Below are positions 9,791 to 20,963 of a stretch of DNA of 64,000 nt, in pieces (position 1 is the stretch's first letter; each line of letters opens with the position of its first letter). The DNA is from Spizellomyces sp. 'palustris'. Its lineage: Eukaryota; Chytridiomycota; Chytridiomycetes; Spizellomycetales; Spizellomycetaceae. The notes beneath the pieces were generated by a model that saw only the letters and a program-made list of their open reading frames with translations, was not told the DNA's origin and made no database searches. Both the position numbers and the translations under genes were made by a program. Location: NCBI GenBank assembly GCA_006535965.1, contig QEAR01000043.1, forward strand, positions 109,420 through 173,419, read 5' to 3'.

Positions 9791-11564
9791 TCAAATGGCG
9801 AAACTTGTTTTACGGCTTTTAGGGGGTCGCTGGTTAAGTAAATAGTCCTCAGTGTAAGTTTTTGCTGACAAGATATGAGGCGCGACAAATTGATCCTCGT
9901 CATCGTGTGGGCGATCCTCTTCCTCTGGAATAACTGCTTCGGGATCACTCAATAAATCTAATTTGGGTATGGATGGGATGCGAATTGGGAGCGACGAGGA
10001 GAAGATCGATACTGAGGATAGTTCGGGTGGATCATAGCGCATCGGGGAACCTACAATTGTTGATGATGGTGGTGAGGAGAAATTGTCAACGCCTTCTTCA
10101 TCTCTCTATTCGTACCTGGTTCGTCGTCATGGTCACTATCACTGCTTGGAATCGAAGTTTGCCTCCCTTTGTCGTTCTCGAACCCATCAAGGTCAAATAT
10201 AACTACACAATTGCACCATTGAGTAAGGTCGTAGAGAGGAATATAAGGCAGAGACCAACCATCATCGTCATGCGTATGTGGTCCACTGGCGCCTTCATAT
10301 TCATCAACCCCCACTCTGGTCGAGGCATCAGGTTCAAATCGTACCTTCCGAGCCAACTCTGTCTGGTTTGCGCTCCCATTGTCTCCAACATAGACATCAT
10401 TATTTTCTGGTTCGTCGGTCGTGAAGACGCTCTGCTGCATTCGCGCGTCAGATTGGTCCACACTAGTTGAGCCATATCTGCTAGGCGAGCCCAAGTCTGC
10501 CGCACTTTTGCGTCGAGCGGTCGACATAGATTGCGAAAGACTGGACGACCTTTCATATAGTGAGGAGGGGGCAATGGACGAGGCGAGAGCCGATGAAGAC
10601 AGCAGGTTTGCGGTCAATGGCCCTCCGTCGGGATGAACCAAGGGGATTGCGGACGCTTCCGTACTGAGTTCAGGTGACGTGCTGTGTGTGTGTGCTGTCC
10701 GATGGAGTTTCTCGTGATGCAGATCACAGATTCGCGCCCACAAGGTGTCGCTGTCTTTGAGTGCACGTTCTCTTTGACGCTCCAGTATTGCTTGTTGCTC
10801 AGTACGGAAAGCAGCGATCCGTTCTTCCATCTCTAGCCTCTTTGATTCAATATACCGTTTGAGACCAGCCTCAAATGTTTTATACGCATCAGCAAAACCA
10901 TAATCCACCGCTGTAAGAACGTCATTAGCTGGTGCAGACGATACCAATGGAGCTCAATCTCAACGTACGGAGGTGCTCGGGCTTCTGGTGATCATTCAGG
11001 AGGATAATGCGACATGATTCACTGTATGTTGGAGATTGCTTGTCCTTCTCTATTGCGTCGTCGTACTATTCCAGGCACCATTAAGCATAAGATCTAACAG
11101 TAACGATCAATCCGAGATGCAAAAGACAGACTTACGATGGTAGTTTCGCCCACGACAACAATCCTATCTGCTGGTGCACTTGCAGCAAGGTCGTCCAAAT
11201 GATGAGATGTAGGATCGACACGTATAAAGTACGCTGAACAACCGCAGTTCAGACAGCGAACCTCCAACCAGCTCTTCTCAAGAAGTACATGTTTAACCAG
11301 AAGCTTGTGTTCCTATGAGGCAGAAAAAGATGTTTGTTGCGCGGACCACTATAGATAATCATCCCAGGGTCTTACAATCGTAATTCCACCCAATCCAAGC
11401 TGTGCTTTGTATCCTTTGACGCTGTCGGTCTCGGTTACAAATCCGAGGGAGCCTCTTCGACGTGAGTCCGCATCCCCAGCTGTTGTCACGTCTGTTGGCA
11501 GCACTGGAGGATTTGGCGCAGCTCTGACCTTGATGTTGAGGCACGGACAGGCGTGGAGAGACAT
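9791..11564 (-). CDS. Conserved-looking protein with Cys motifs, coiled coil and acidic tail; family not recognised
   Basis: Exons from MSLHACPCLNIKVRAAP (11564) join to a second part with WLEVRCLNCGCSAYFIRVDP and DRIVVVGETTI. Then come SCRIILLNDHQKPEHL and a coiled-coil segment (ESKRLEMEERIAAFRTEQQA). A long Ser-rich, disordered linker follows. The protein ends in an acidic region with EEEDRPHDDEDQFVAPH and an ILS-AKTY-containing C-terminus. The joins at 10046/10111 and 11330/11365 follow GT-AG. The CPC, CLNC and CGC motifs suggest a structural metal site in the folded N-terminal part. I cannot name the family; the end motif FVAPHILS looks like a conserved linear motif. It is divergent from the CtIP gene across about 520 bp. 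Confidence 0.6.
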
Positions 11565-12080
11565 GTTTTGTCTAGGGCCAATGAGATCTAGAAGGTCGAG
11601 CTTGTCAGGATGGAAGGAGACTGGCGAGCGTCATGGGACTAAGCACCCCACGTTGAGTCATTCAAGCGCCCCGTAAAGTCCGATCATTATTGCCTAAAGA
11701 GGTTATACTGCCATATTGCCAATTTAATCGCTGCCAGAATTACTGACGCCGATTCTTATCATGCGCAGGACGGATATCGGAGAGACGAATGATGGGATCT
11801 TAGAAGCTGTCGAAGGTTATAGGTCTTGAACGATCTATTCAGGCAAATACTGAACCATCAATTACGGCGGCGGATATCAACGATATCTGACCAAATTGGA
11901 CTTGGACGATTTTCCAAAAAGGGTAATATTTTCATTAAACCATTTACAGCCATAGCGATACAACCACTGAGATTGCGGACTGTTCGCCTGGGTTTCCCAG
12001 GAGCTGCTCATTCGACAAACTCTGCAGATACGCGAGAGAGGCCTATTGGTTACGAACGGCTCATTTTGCATGTTCTAAAA
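11565..12080. promoter_or_regulatory. Divergent promoter region, unknown gene / CtIP
   Basis: This is the spacer between two start codons on opposite strands. It contains AT-rich stretches near 11670-11720 and 11920-11945. No coding exon is convincing in it. Confidence 0.35.
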
Positions 12081-14960
12081 ATGCCCGTCGGGGAAGGCGG
12101 GCTCCCACCAACGTCGCCTGCACGTCCGCCGCCTCCTCACGGGCAACAGCCCACTAGCTTTGACGCTGCACTCTGCCATATGTGGGACTTGCATAACTTC
12201 GAGCTGAACAGTAGGTGGTGGTCAAGCTGAATGGCACCTTTCTGTTGGCCTTTGCACACTGAGTATTGGACGTCTTTTCGCTTTAGATGTTCGTCGCCAA
12301 GTCCTCGAACGAATATCACACACAAATGCAGAAAGGGACGCACTTAAGGTTCAGCTAGCTTGTGCGGAAGACAAACATGGTCAGATTGTAAGAGACCTGC
12401 AAGAACACCTCCGTATTGTTCAAGAACGAGCAATACACGCGGAATCGCGCGCCGAAAGGGCGGAGAAGAGATGGAGGAAAGCGCAGGCCGAGGCAGAGCA
12501 GTTGAGGTTATGCTGGAGCCTTTTCATACAAGTTGAACGCTTCCGATCTGAACATGGATGTTCTTACTTGCAGAACGCAAATACAACAAGGACTTCTTTC
12601 TGAATCCGCGATGGATACTCGGGCATCCCAGTCCGTATTGGATAGCTTAAATTCACACGTTGCCAAGTGTGTATTTTTATGTTACTAGTGGGGGTCTCGC
12701 TGAAAGATGCATCTCTTGATGTTGATATATATGCTTTCCACACATTCAGGCTTCAACGGGAGAATGCAGAGCTGAGACAAAGCAAAGCTGAAAAATATGC
12801 GAGACTACAGTCTATGTATGAACAACAACGCGGTAAAAACGCTGCGCTGCAACGCTTGATGGATGAGAAGCAAGAGAAGTGGATGCAATTTAGACAAGAG
12901 TACGGAAAGCATCAACTCCAGCGAGCCATCAAGAAGAGAAGAAAAGAGAATGATACGGGTGATCTAAACGACATTCCCCCAGTACAGACTGGTGAAGGGG
13001 GATCCTCATTAGCGGCGCGAAGCACAGCTTCTCCCGATGAGGTACGAATGGTCAACGCGATCAGAACTCATGAGCAGGGTATCGATGTAAAACTGGACAG
13101 ACGAAGGAAAGGTACCAGAGAAGAAGGTTGGCTGTGCGCGCAAAAACCAATTGTGATCCGCGTCTCAAAACGTTTTACTTCATGGCAGATACTTCACCAT
13201 GTCTGCCTCACGCTAAGCGCCAAAAAAGCCTTCCCCTGGCAACTGTCACAGGCGTTAACCGCGAAAAGTAACTAAGCTTCGGGTGTGCTCCTTGTTTGCT
13301 GACAAAGTCAACCTAATCAGAATTGTCATAGGCATACCACTGAACAATCAACAGAGGCGCATGTGGCAGTCGCTCCGGCTCCCGTCCCCTCGACCATGCT
13401 ACGGCGGAAAGATAACATTACCTTAGACACTGTCGCTGTACTTTCGCAACCACAAGCACAGCAAAGCTCTCTGAATAGCCCACCAATCGATGGGATCTAT
13501 CAAAGAAAGATGAAGGAAGCCGTGGTGGTCATAGATGAGACTTTACCCGCAGAAGATGCAGTCATGGGAGCTCTGCCCTCACCTATAGATGTAGCAAGAG
13601 GTCAGGGATTCCGGGACCCGGCAGATGTGGGACCTTCCGCTTTGATGTCAGTCGGCGCATTCCAGGATGATGAAGGTGAGCCTGTTGTGCCTAACATTCC
13701 CAACGACCACCTTATAACTTGATGCTCCTAACCCTTCACTGCTGTGTACAGGGGATAGTGATGGCATAAGCATTTTGAGTACGGGAGACTCGACTCCAAA
13801 GAATCTCACACGCAAACAAAACTTGCTAGGCGCATCGTCACCCTACAGCATGGAGTTTTCGCCAGGGCCCTTGCCTCCTCCTCTCAACCATTCTGCACTG
13901 TACGTGCGTACAGAAAACTTTTCGGAGAAGAGCCAACGTGACAGCATAGTTCAAAACCGCCACGCCCTAAATGTGCAAGCAACCGTTATAACAGAGACAC
14001 CTGGTGGTCGAAGCGTCCGAAGAATGAGGGAGACTGTCCGATCCGCTGCGAAGGAAGACGATGAGTCTCCCTTCTTGGTCAGCAAACGCAAGCTGTTGTC
14101 ACCTGCAAGGGATTCTTGCCCAAGGGCTACAGGCTCAGAAGTCACGAACGCGCACAACGAACAAAGTGGTGGCGGGTCTGTCACGGCAAAGGAGCCTCAA
14201 GCGAAGATAACCACCATATCCAACAAGCGGCTGGAAGACTCGGACACGAGTACAGGTCACAGTGATGGTCCCACGAGCAAGAGCACAGCAGTTGCTCTGG
14301 CTAAAAGTAAACGTGTAAAGCCCAGGAGCGATCGCCACAGGAGACATTCAAGCAGTGTAGCAATAGTCAGCGTTACCGGTCCGAACAAAGCAGAGAGCGC
14401 TAAGGTTGATCGGCCACCTGGAGATAATGAGCAGAACGAAAATATCCCATCCTCTCGAGGATCAACATCTTCGACGTCGGCACACAATAAATCACCAGCG
14501 GGAGACGTGACGCATACCACCAGCAAGAATGGTGTCCCTTATAAATATCAGGAAGTCGTGCGTAACAAGGAGCAAAGAAAGAAGATGCACGCAGAGGACT
14601 GTGCATGCTGCACTGGCGTAGGTCAAAGTTACCTCGAATCACATGGCGCGAGATTAATTGGGAATGTCTCGCTTGCTCTAGTTCTACAAAGCGGCCGGTC
14701 CTATAAAACCTCTACACGAACTCGGTGCAGCCCCTCCCTCAGAAGCTGACCGTCTTCAAAAAGTTTCACGACATCGTCATTGGCATGCTCCGCCAGATAC
14801 CCCACCCGGGTATGTCATCTTGGGACCACAAGGCTTCATACCACGTTAATCATGTATTCCATATAGGTTTTGGGATGTTGACTTTCCTACAACTCAGCAG
14901 GCTGTAGCATATAATAACGAGGCGAAGTCCAGGGCAAAGAAGCAGAGTAGCGGTCACTGA
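12081..14960 (+). CDS. SAE2: CtIP/Sae2/Ctp1 DNA-end resection factor
   Basis: This protein is the cofactor of the Mre11-Rad50 nuclease that starts resection of double-strand breaks. The N-terminal part is a long coiled coil (VRRQVLERISHTNAERDALK, AERAEKRWRKAQAEAEQLR, LQRENAELRQSKAEKYARLQ), as in the CtIP/Ctp1 tetramerisation region. The middle (12990-14500) is Ser/Thr/Pro-rich and disordered, rich in potential CDK/ATM sites. The C-terminal Sae2 domain is clear: YKYQEVVRNKEQRKKMHAED, CACC (the C-x2-C), an intron at 14615-14681, then SRHRHWHAPPDTPPGFWDVD. This matches the C-x2-C / RHR / P-x-TP-x-x-(F/Y)W signature. The stop follows KKQSSGH at 14960. The ATG at 12081 is chosen as the first in the frame leading into MWDLHNFELN. 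At least eight exons; some joins in 12500-13350 are inferred. Confidence 0.85.
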
Positions 14961-15091
14961 TGTGAAATGGGGCGTGATTGTAAATAGCATGTAAGGATAG
15001 TTCTATTCATCGTATACTACACGGCGCAAGGATACGGCCAGCACCGCACTCGCGCCAACACTATCTGGAGCTGGTTAGCTCTTTGGATAAT

Positions 15092-16476
15092 TCAGCTTTT
15101 CTCCGGCTTGGGCTTCTTCTTTTTCTTGGCGCTTGTCTCTCCCTCTGATTTTACTACCAGTTTGCCGTTGGATGTTGCAGCCGCAGTTTCAACCGGGGCT
15201 TCCTTCGCCTCCTTCTTCGGTGTTCTGCCTTCCCGCTTTCCTCTGGTGTTTCGTTTCTTTCCTTTCTCCTTCTCTGCACCATCACTGACCTCCTCCTCCT
15301 TCTTCACTTGTACTGTCTCTTCTTCCTCCTTTATTTTCTGCTTTTTCTTTTTCGGTTTCTTCTCCGACGGCGTTTCCTGTTCCTCGACGGATTCGATACG
15401 CACCGCTGTGGGTGTTAAAGGTTTCTCCTCTTCTTCTTCCACTTCCACTTGGGTGCGCTTCCTCTTAGCCGATGCGGGGGTTAGCTTTGCAGATATTGCA
15501 GATGGTCGTGGTGTTGCTTGAGAGCTAGATATATCTGGTGTTCCTTCAGGTTTAGGTGACGTTCCGTTCTCTTCGATCCCATCCATTGGCGTCACGCCAG
15601 AGTCTTCCTCCTCTTCTTCATGCAGTTCAGGAAGTGGTGCTGGTGGAAGATCGGGTGATACAATAACCCCGGTGTTCTCGGGATCCGTGACAAGTGATCC
15701 CACTATTGTCAACATCTCCTTCGCTTTGGTAAGGCTACAGGCCAAGATAAGTTTCGGATGACTTGCTGCTCAAGGGACATAACTTCATGACTTACTCTGT
15801 GACTGTGAATCTGATAACTGAGCCTGGTCCCACTACCATATCCTCCTCCCCGTCTGCACCACGTGATCGCCTCCATCCTGCTGCATTCTCATCCCACTTG
15901 AACTCTTTCCGGCGTATCTGATCTGCAGGTATTGATGCGTTGAAGACACCATGGACGAGAAGACCAATATGATCAGGGGAGACTTTGTTCACAACGCCAA
16001 CTATTTCACGGACTACGTTAGAGTTTAGTAATGGGCAATTGTCGCAGTTCTGCTTACCCAGGTTGGACTTCAGTGAGGGGGAAAAGGTAAGAAGATTTGC
16101 TCGGACGTAAAAGTGGAAGAATGGACTATCGTAAAGGATGCGCGCTGAGTGTTCAAGCACCTCCACGTCAGAGTACGCCAGAACAACACCGTCGACTTCC
16201 GGTACGTATCTGTAGATAACGACTTGCGGCTTAGCTCTCGTTCATAATGTAACCACTCAGTCTGGTAGTTTGGTCAATAACGCACCGCATAAGAAAATTG
16301 CTGAGGTGCTCTGACACGCCCTCTTCCTCATTGCCAACAAAAGCCGGTGGAAGGTGAACGTACAGCTTTGTTGTGATGAGTTTGAACTGGGAACTCTTCA
16401 AATGTTCCTTCTTTGGGGTCGAGGTACCCCCAAGGGATAGTCGGTCCTTCTTGACCTTTTTTGTTATTGTCGACAT
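15092..16476 (-). CDS. RPA43: RNA polymerase I subunit RPA43
   Basis: RPA43 forms the Pol I stalk with Rpa14 and binds Rrn3 for rDNA transcription in the nucleolus. The protein starts MSTITKKVKKDRLSLGG. The Rpb7-N-like part has KLYVHLPPAFVGN and, after an intron, YVPEVDGVVLAYSDV. The OB-fold part has SPFFHFYVRANLLTFSP and the hallmark VSPDHIGLLVHGVFNASIP, then GSVIRFTVTE. A final exon encodes about 200 residues of Lys/Glu-rich low complexity ending KKKKKPKPEKS, a nucleolar-type tail longer than in yeast. Four exons. It converges on the CtIP gene with 131 bp between stops. Confidence 0.9.
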
Positions 16477-16857
16477 TTTAGGGTGCTCGGGGGTGCGAAC
16501 TATCCAAGGCGGCTCCGCTCACGAGGCCAATGCCAGTAATCTCTGCTACGTGCAAAGCGCTGGCAACAAAAAATATAGGCTCCCAATTTAGATATATGAT
16601 ACATTCGAATCGACCAAACCACTCCACGATCGTGGAGAAGGGTGGACAGACTTTTGCTGGAATCAATGAATTGCGCTCGTTTCCAAGAGAATTGAAATTG
16701 TAGATCGTCAATGTCATTGAGCACTTGACATAAATCAGCATATCTGTATGCGAAAGTGTGAAAGATCCACATGCAGCAAGAGCATGATTATTCTGGGTAT
16801 CATACGCTAACAGCAGACCCTTGGCAACTCTAAAGACGCCCCAATCTTCCATGCCCA

Positions 16858-17452
16858 TCACCCATAAACCCGCAAATGCCTCTCCTCCATCCTGTTGTCA
16901 GCTTGCTCGCCAGGAGCTGTTGGAAAGCAAGACGGATTCGGACGAGAGGAGTTAGCGCCGTCAGGCAGCTGGAATGTCTCTGACGAATAGGAGACCAGCT
17001 CCCAATGAAGTGCAGTGCAACATGATGGGCGGATATACAACTAACCCGCGCCTCGGGATTAGAAAGATAAACGGACGAAATTTGAGATGGAGTTCTGGGG
17101 AAGCCAGACTGGATTATTTACCAGCAGCCCACGAGAAGTTGAACCCGTCGAGTAACGAAAAGCACGCAGATTGCGGCACCACCGTGCTGCTGTCCACCTG
17201 TTTGGTTAGGTGTGGGGCGGAGCCTGACGGTGCTGGGTTGCGGTAATTTCGACGCAGCCACAGGCCGCGCAGAACTACGTAGATTGTGATTCCCCCCCAA
17301 ACCATCGGGATTATGGCCCGCTTCGTGGCCCCCCGCTGGATCCGCGCCGTGGTGCCCCGTTCCCCCATGTGACGCAGCTCCCGTGTGGGATGCTGCCCCG
17401 TGCCGGGATTCCCTTTTGTGGGACCTGCCCCGAACGTAAGCAGCGACCTCAT
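16858..17452 (-). CDS. Small single-pass membrane protein, unrecognised
   Basis: Two exons give about 140 aa. Exon 1 (17452 to about 17121) encodes RELRHMGERGTTARIQRG followed by a hydrophobic helix (IIPMVWGGITIYVVLRGLWL) flanked by Arg/Lys, and ends FNFSWAA. A GTAAAT donor joins an acceptor near 16981, continuing ETFQLPDGANSSRPNP and ending ERHLRVYG. The junction keeps one frame across a split Glu codon. Exon 1 is unusually GC-rich against its surroundings. The basic N-terminus plus one helix suits a mitochondrial inner-membrane or ER protein. The start could instead be the internal MGERG. No family is recognised. Confidence 0.4.
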
Positions 17453-19774
17453 CTCTTTCCTAATCCTCTCTCTCAATCACAAGGGTTGCAGGTTCCGTAC
17501 CCAATTCCATCCAATGTCCTTCAACCCATACCTTTCCTGGCCTAGTGACCGAATATCCTTTTCAGCTGTCAAACCTGCGATTTAGACTATCATCGAATCA
17601 TGGTGATCCGAATGGGAGGCATTATTGAAAGTCCACAAAGCTGTTGAAGGTGTCCCAGTCAGAAATTCTCCGCCCAGTCAGAGATATTTTCCCTGCCTTT
17701 CAGGGGGAAGCTGCCCATCAACCGGACGCTGCTACGGCCCAGCTCCCGTTGTATAAACGTTTGTAGTTCCTGTTGGTATCGACCCATTACTTCAAGTTCG
17801 ACCTGCCTCGCAGAAAATCGTGTAGAGCTAGCTACTTAAACTGTGCAGGAGGAGCAAACCACAGAGTATAGCAGCTGGGTCACCCCCGTACCACGACGTT
17901 CATTCAATCTAATGGCAATCCCAGCTATCCCAACTTTGTGTGTACATCCATGTTGCGATATTCGGTATCTAAAAATACATGATGTACCCGGAAGTTGAGG
18001 AGCTTGAAGGGATGCTCTTAACTTTCAGAAAACACTGAAGCCATTGTCCTAATGACCCGTTTGAATACAATACCTTTTGCCGTGGACCCGGCAGGATTGA
18101 TTTTGCGTTGAACTCGTTCCAACCGCCACAGGTGGGCGCACTATGGAGATTTTAGGCTATCATATACCAAGGTTTCTAGGAAGTTTTGATTCTGGCGGTA
18201 CATGTCTCGCTTACAGGCTCCGACGTGACAGGATAAGTTATCAGACCGAAGTCGAAGTAGCCGGACCGGACAATATTTCGCTGGACAAGAGGACGCATAT
18301 TGCATGGACTTCGCTTAGAGCCACTTTCTAAGCTGGGTCATCCATAATGCTGAATCCTCCTCATGCAAGGGGACTACGAAATAGAAGGTGGGGCAAGCGG
18401 TTGTAGAAGAGAGAACGCAAAAGGGAGCTTCAAAGTCTCCAGGATCAAAAGTCACCAAACAGCTTCCGACATCATTCAGCGACAGTAAATGTCGCACTAA
18501 GCTGAGAAGCATTCGATCATTCTCATTGGGGTTTCCGGTATCGGTTGTTGTTTTGACGTAAAGAGGCTCTAATGGAGGACACCTCAGGGCAGAAATTGTC
18601 GATGTGTTCACTCATGCGCGCACAAATAATTCTCAAATGAACTACTTCAGGACGGCGATCCCTATATTGGTACATTGTACATACGTCTGAATGTTACGTG
18701 AGAGATGAAAGTCGCCGATAGGACCGCCGTACTTGCTTTTAATGCGTGACTTGAAAGTCACACCGCTTCACTGCTGATGGTCCGCAGGGTCATATATTTC
18801 TGAAATATCCTTAAATCCATCAATCAAACACCACCTGGTAGCACTATTACTTCGGGCGTCCACACCGGAAGCTCATCCGTTGCCGAGCCATGTGTCGTCC
18901 AGGGAGTCAGATCCAATTCTACACTCATCTCTAGGCTGAATCCTATGCATGCAAACCTATGAGCTACGAGAACCAGCATGCGTAACTTTCACCATTTTGA
19001 TTTTTGAGTAAACTCTTAAAGCACAAGACAGTAGTTTCTCACCCGCTGATGTAACACTTCGAAATGTAAAGGGTATCTGAACCAGATGGTGGCTGTCGGG
19101 TGTGGTCATTAGCGCCCCAGATTAGCGCCCGACAGATATGTCGTGTTCGTGGGAGTTTCCTTAAAGTCACTTTGCTTGGAGACATTTCTTGTTCTATGGC
19201 ACACAGACCAATGTTACCTGCCACCAACCAAGTGGGAGACATAATCAATGCATCACCCAATTTGGTCATATGATGGCATGTGGAAGGATCTGTCTCCCAT
19301 TGATGATGTCCCTAGGGGAAAGATGAAATATGTCACTAGAGCAGAATGAACATTTCCACCCTAGTTTGGGCGGGCTTTTGCACACCCATGATATGTCCTG
19401 CTGCCTGCTTGCGAAGTCTTGGAAACATTGGGGTTTTCAGTTAGCACCCGCTCATTTTTTTCGGGAGTCTCATGTGTTCACTGCTAGCAGTTGTTAGAAA
19501 AGAAGAACATACTATCGGCTTGGCCATCCACATTCCTCAAGAAAAGGGGTAACTGATATTTGAATTTTCTACAAAAGGAATTAAACTGGCATACTCATAT
19601 TGACCAAAGATCCGACCGATACCCTAAAAATTAAGTCTTTTCAGTTTGACTGCCCTTATGGCTTCAAAGAAGCTCAGATTCCAGCTGCATTATGTAAACA
19701 AATCAGACAGCTAGATTATACTACAGACATCATTTCGGAAGCTGGCATTCCCTTATACTACAACCAACATCTAC
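17453..19774. other. Gene-poor spacer
   Basis: About 2.3 kb with no confident gene. The best ORF is on the minus strand at 18315-18611 (98 codons, no ATG start), with protein-like text such as SLNDVGSCLVTFDPGDFEAP. It may be a C-terminal exon or a relic, but no partner exons were found. The remaining ORFs are short. No repeat family or RNA gene is apparent. Confidence 0.3.
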
Positions 19775-20721
19775 CTATTCTTCCCGTTGACTAGAATTAA
19801 CATTTCTGCCTCTGCGAATTCGGTGCGGATGCGCATGTGCAGAATTAGCACCTAGCATTCCTTCTCGAACAACTACTACAGGACATGGAGCATGACGGAC
19901 ACAATATTCAGACACGCTCCCCAAAATCGTTCTGTTAAATTACACCAAAGTTATACCAAGCGAACGGAAGGAAGTGGAATTCCTCGTACCTCCGAAACGC
20001 ACCCAGACCGCGACTGCCGAGTACCAGCACATCGGCCGCTCGTTCATGACAGAAATCGACGATTACATCGCGCGGGTCACCTCCTTTCAACGCATATATT
20101 TCATGGGAGATCTGTACCAGTGATGCATTTAAGTCGCAATTTTTCGAGCTTTAGGCCTCGTTACATCTTGCCTTTGCATTTTGGCCCAAGTATTCCGCGT
20201 GTTCATTGATAACATTCGTAGCTTCATCAAGGATCTTTGATGCATACTGCTCTGCCTAATGAAGGATGCGGGGAAATCAATCGACAGCATTTGATTGTCC
20301 TGAACGTACTATATTCATTAAACCTGCTTAGAAATGCTCTCCATGCGGTCTGCATCATACACTGGCCCTAAAGCTGCAGCCATGATATCCCCGAGTCGGT
20401 CATGAAAAATCCCAACGCTTAGAAGAATGACTGGACGACGCATTTGAGCCTGCCCACCAAAAACTTACGGCAACACATCATCAGCTTACTATGATCCATG
20501 TCAACATCAAGCAAGTTGTCAAGAGCCCATGAGAGAGCATGCTTAGAGTGCCCGGAGCTGTCTGTCGTGTAGCTGCATCAATGCATCACGGTTCTATTAC
20601 TGTTTGCTCTGTGGGACGACGACCACTAACCGAGAGCTATAACTATTTTTCGTCGCGGCCCTTCGTAAACCGGCGTGGATCTCACCGGATCTGGAATATC
20701 CTCGTGGGGCTCGGTCTGCAT
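19775..20721 (-). CDS. Universal stress protein (UspA family), ATP-binding type
   Basis: The protein starts MQTEPHEDIPDPVRSTPVYE. The first beta strand KIVIALDSSGHSKHALSWAL is formed across an intron and continues NLLDVDMDHSK. Later exons give AEQYASKILDEATNVI and GGDPRDVIVDFCHERAADVL. The last two exons join GSRGLGAFRR to TILGSVSEYCVRHAPCPVVV, producing the G-x2-G-x9-G-S ATP-binding motif of MJ0577-like USPs. It ends NSSQREE. At least five exons. Fungal USPs are cytosolic and stress-linked; the function here is inferred from family only. It is divergent from the FAM114 gene, with 242 bp between start codons. Confidence 0.85.
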
Positions 20722-20963
20722 TTTCCTTTTCCAAAGGGCTACTTATACATGAATTATGGATAAATTCGTACACCCTATTGCTGGGTTCACATCGGTTGAC
20801 TGAACTCGTGAGCACTTGAAGGGTCTTGCGCGCATTACGTGATCGATGACTCACGCGTCTGTGCTCGCTCTTCCCACTTTGTACTGTAGGTGCAGCAGGC
20901 AATCCACTGGCTGGTCATTTACGATCTTTGTTTATCAAGCCAGAAAGCACGATCGCATAAAAC
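20722..20963. promoter_or_regulatory. Shared divergent promoter, USP / FAM114A
   Basis: These 242 bp separate two start codons on opposite strands, so this short segment must hold the core promoters of both genes. It contains TTACGTGATC near 20836 and an AT-rich stretch around 20920-20960. Co-regulation is inferred only from the shared spacer. Confidence 0.4.

Noticed and set aside
15108-15521. Plus-strand ORF of 137 codons rich in Phe/Ser
   Set aside because: It is the antisense of the Lys/Glu-rich tail of RPA43; AAG/GAG codons read backwards as CTT/CTC/TTC give the Phe/Leu/Ser bias.
16478-16861. Minus-strand ORF of 127 codons upstream of RPA43
   Set aside because: It overlaps the RPA43 promoter; no motif, and codon use is not gene-like.
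18315-18611. Minus-strand ORF of 98 codons with protein-like text
   Set aside because: No ATG, a stop immediately upstream, and no partner exon joined by plausible splice sites; kept only as a note in the spacer entry.
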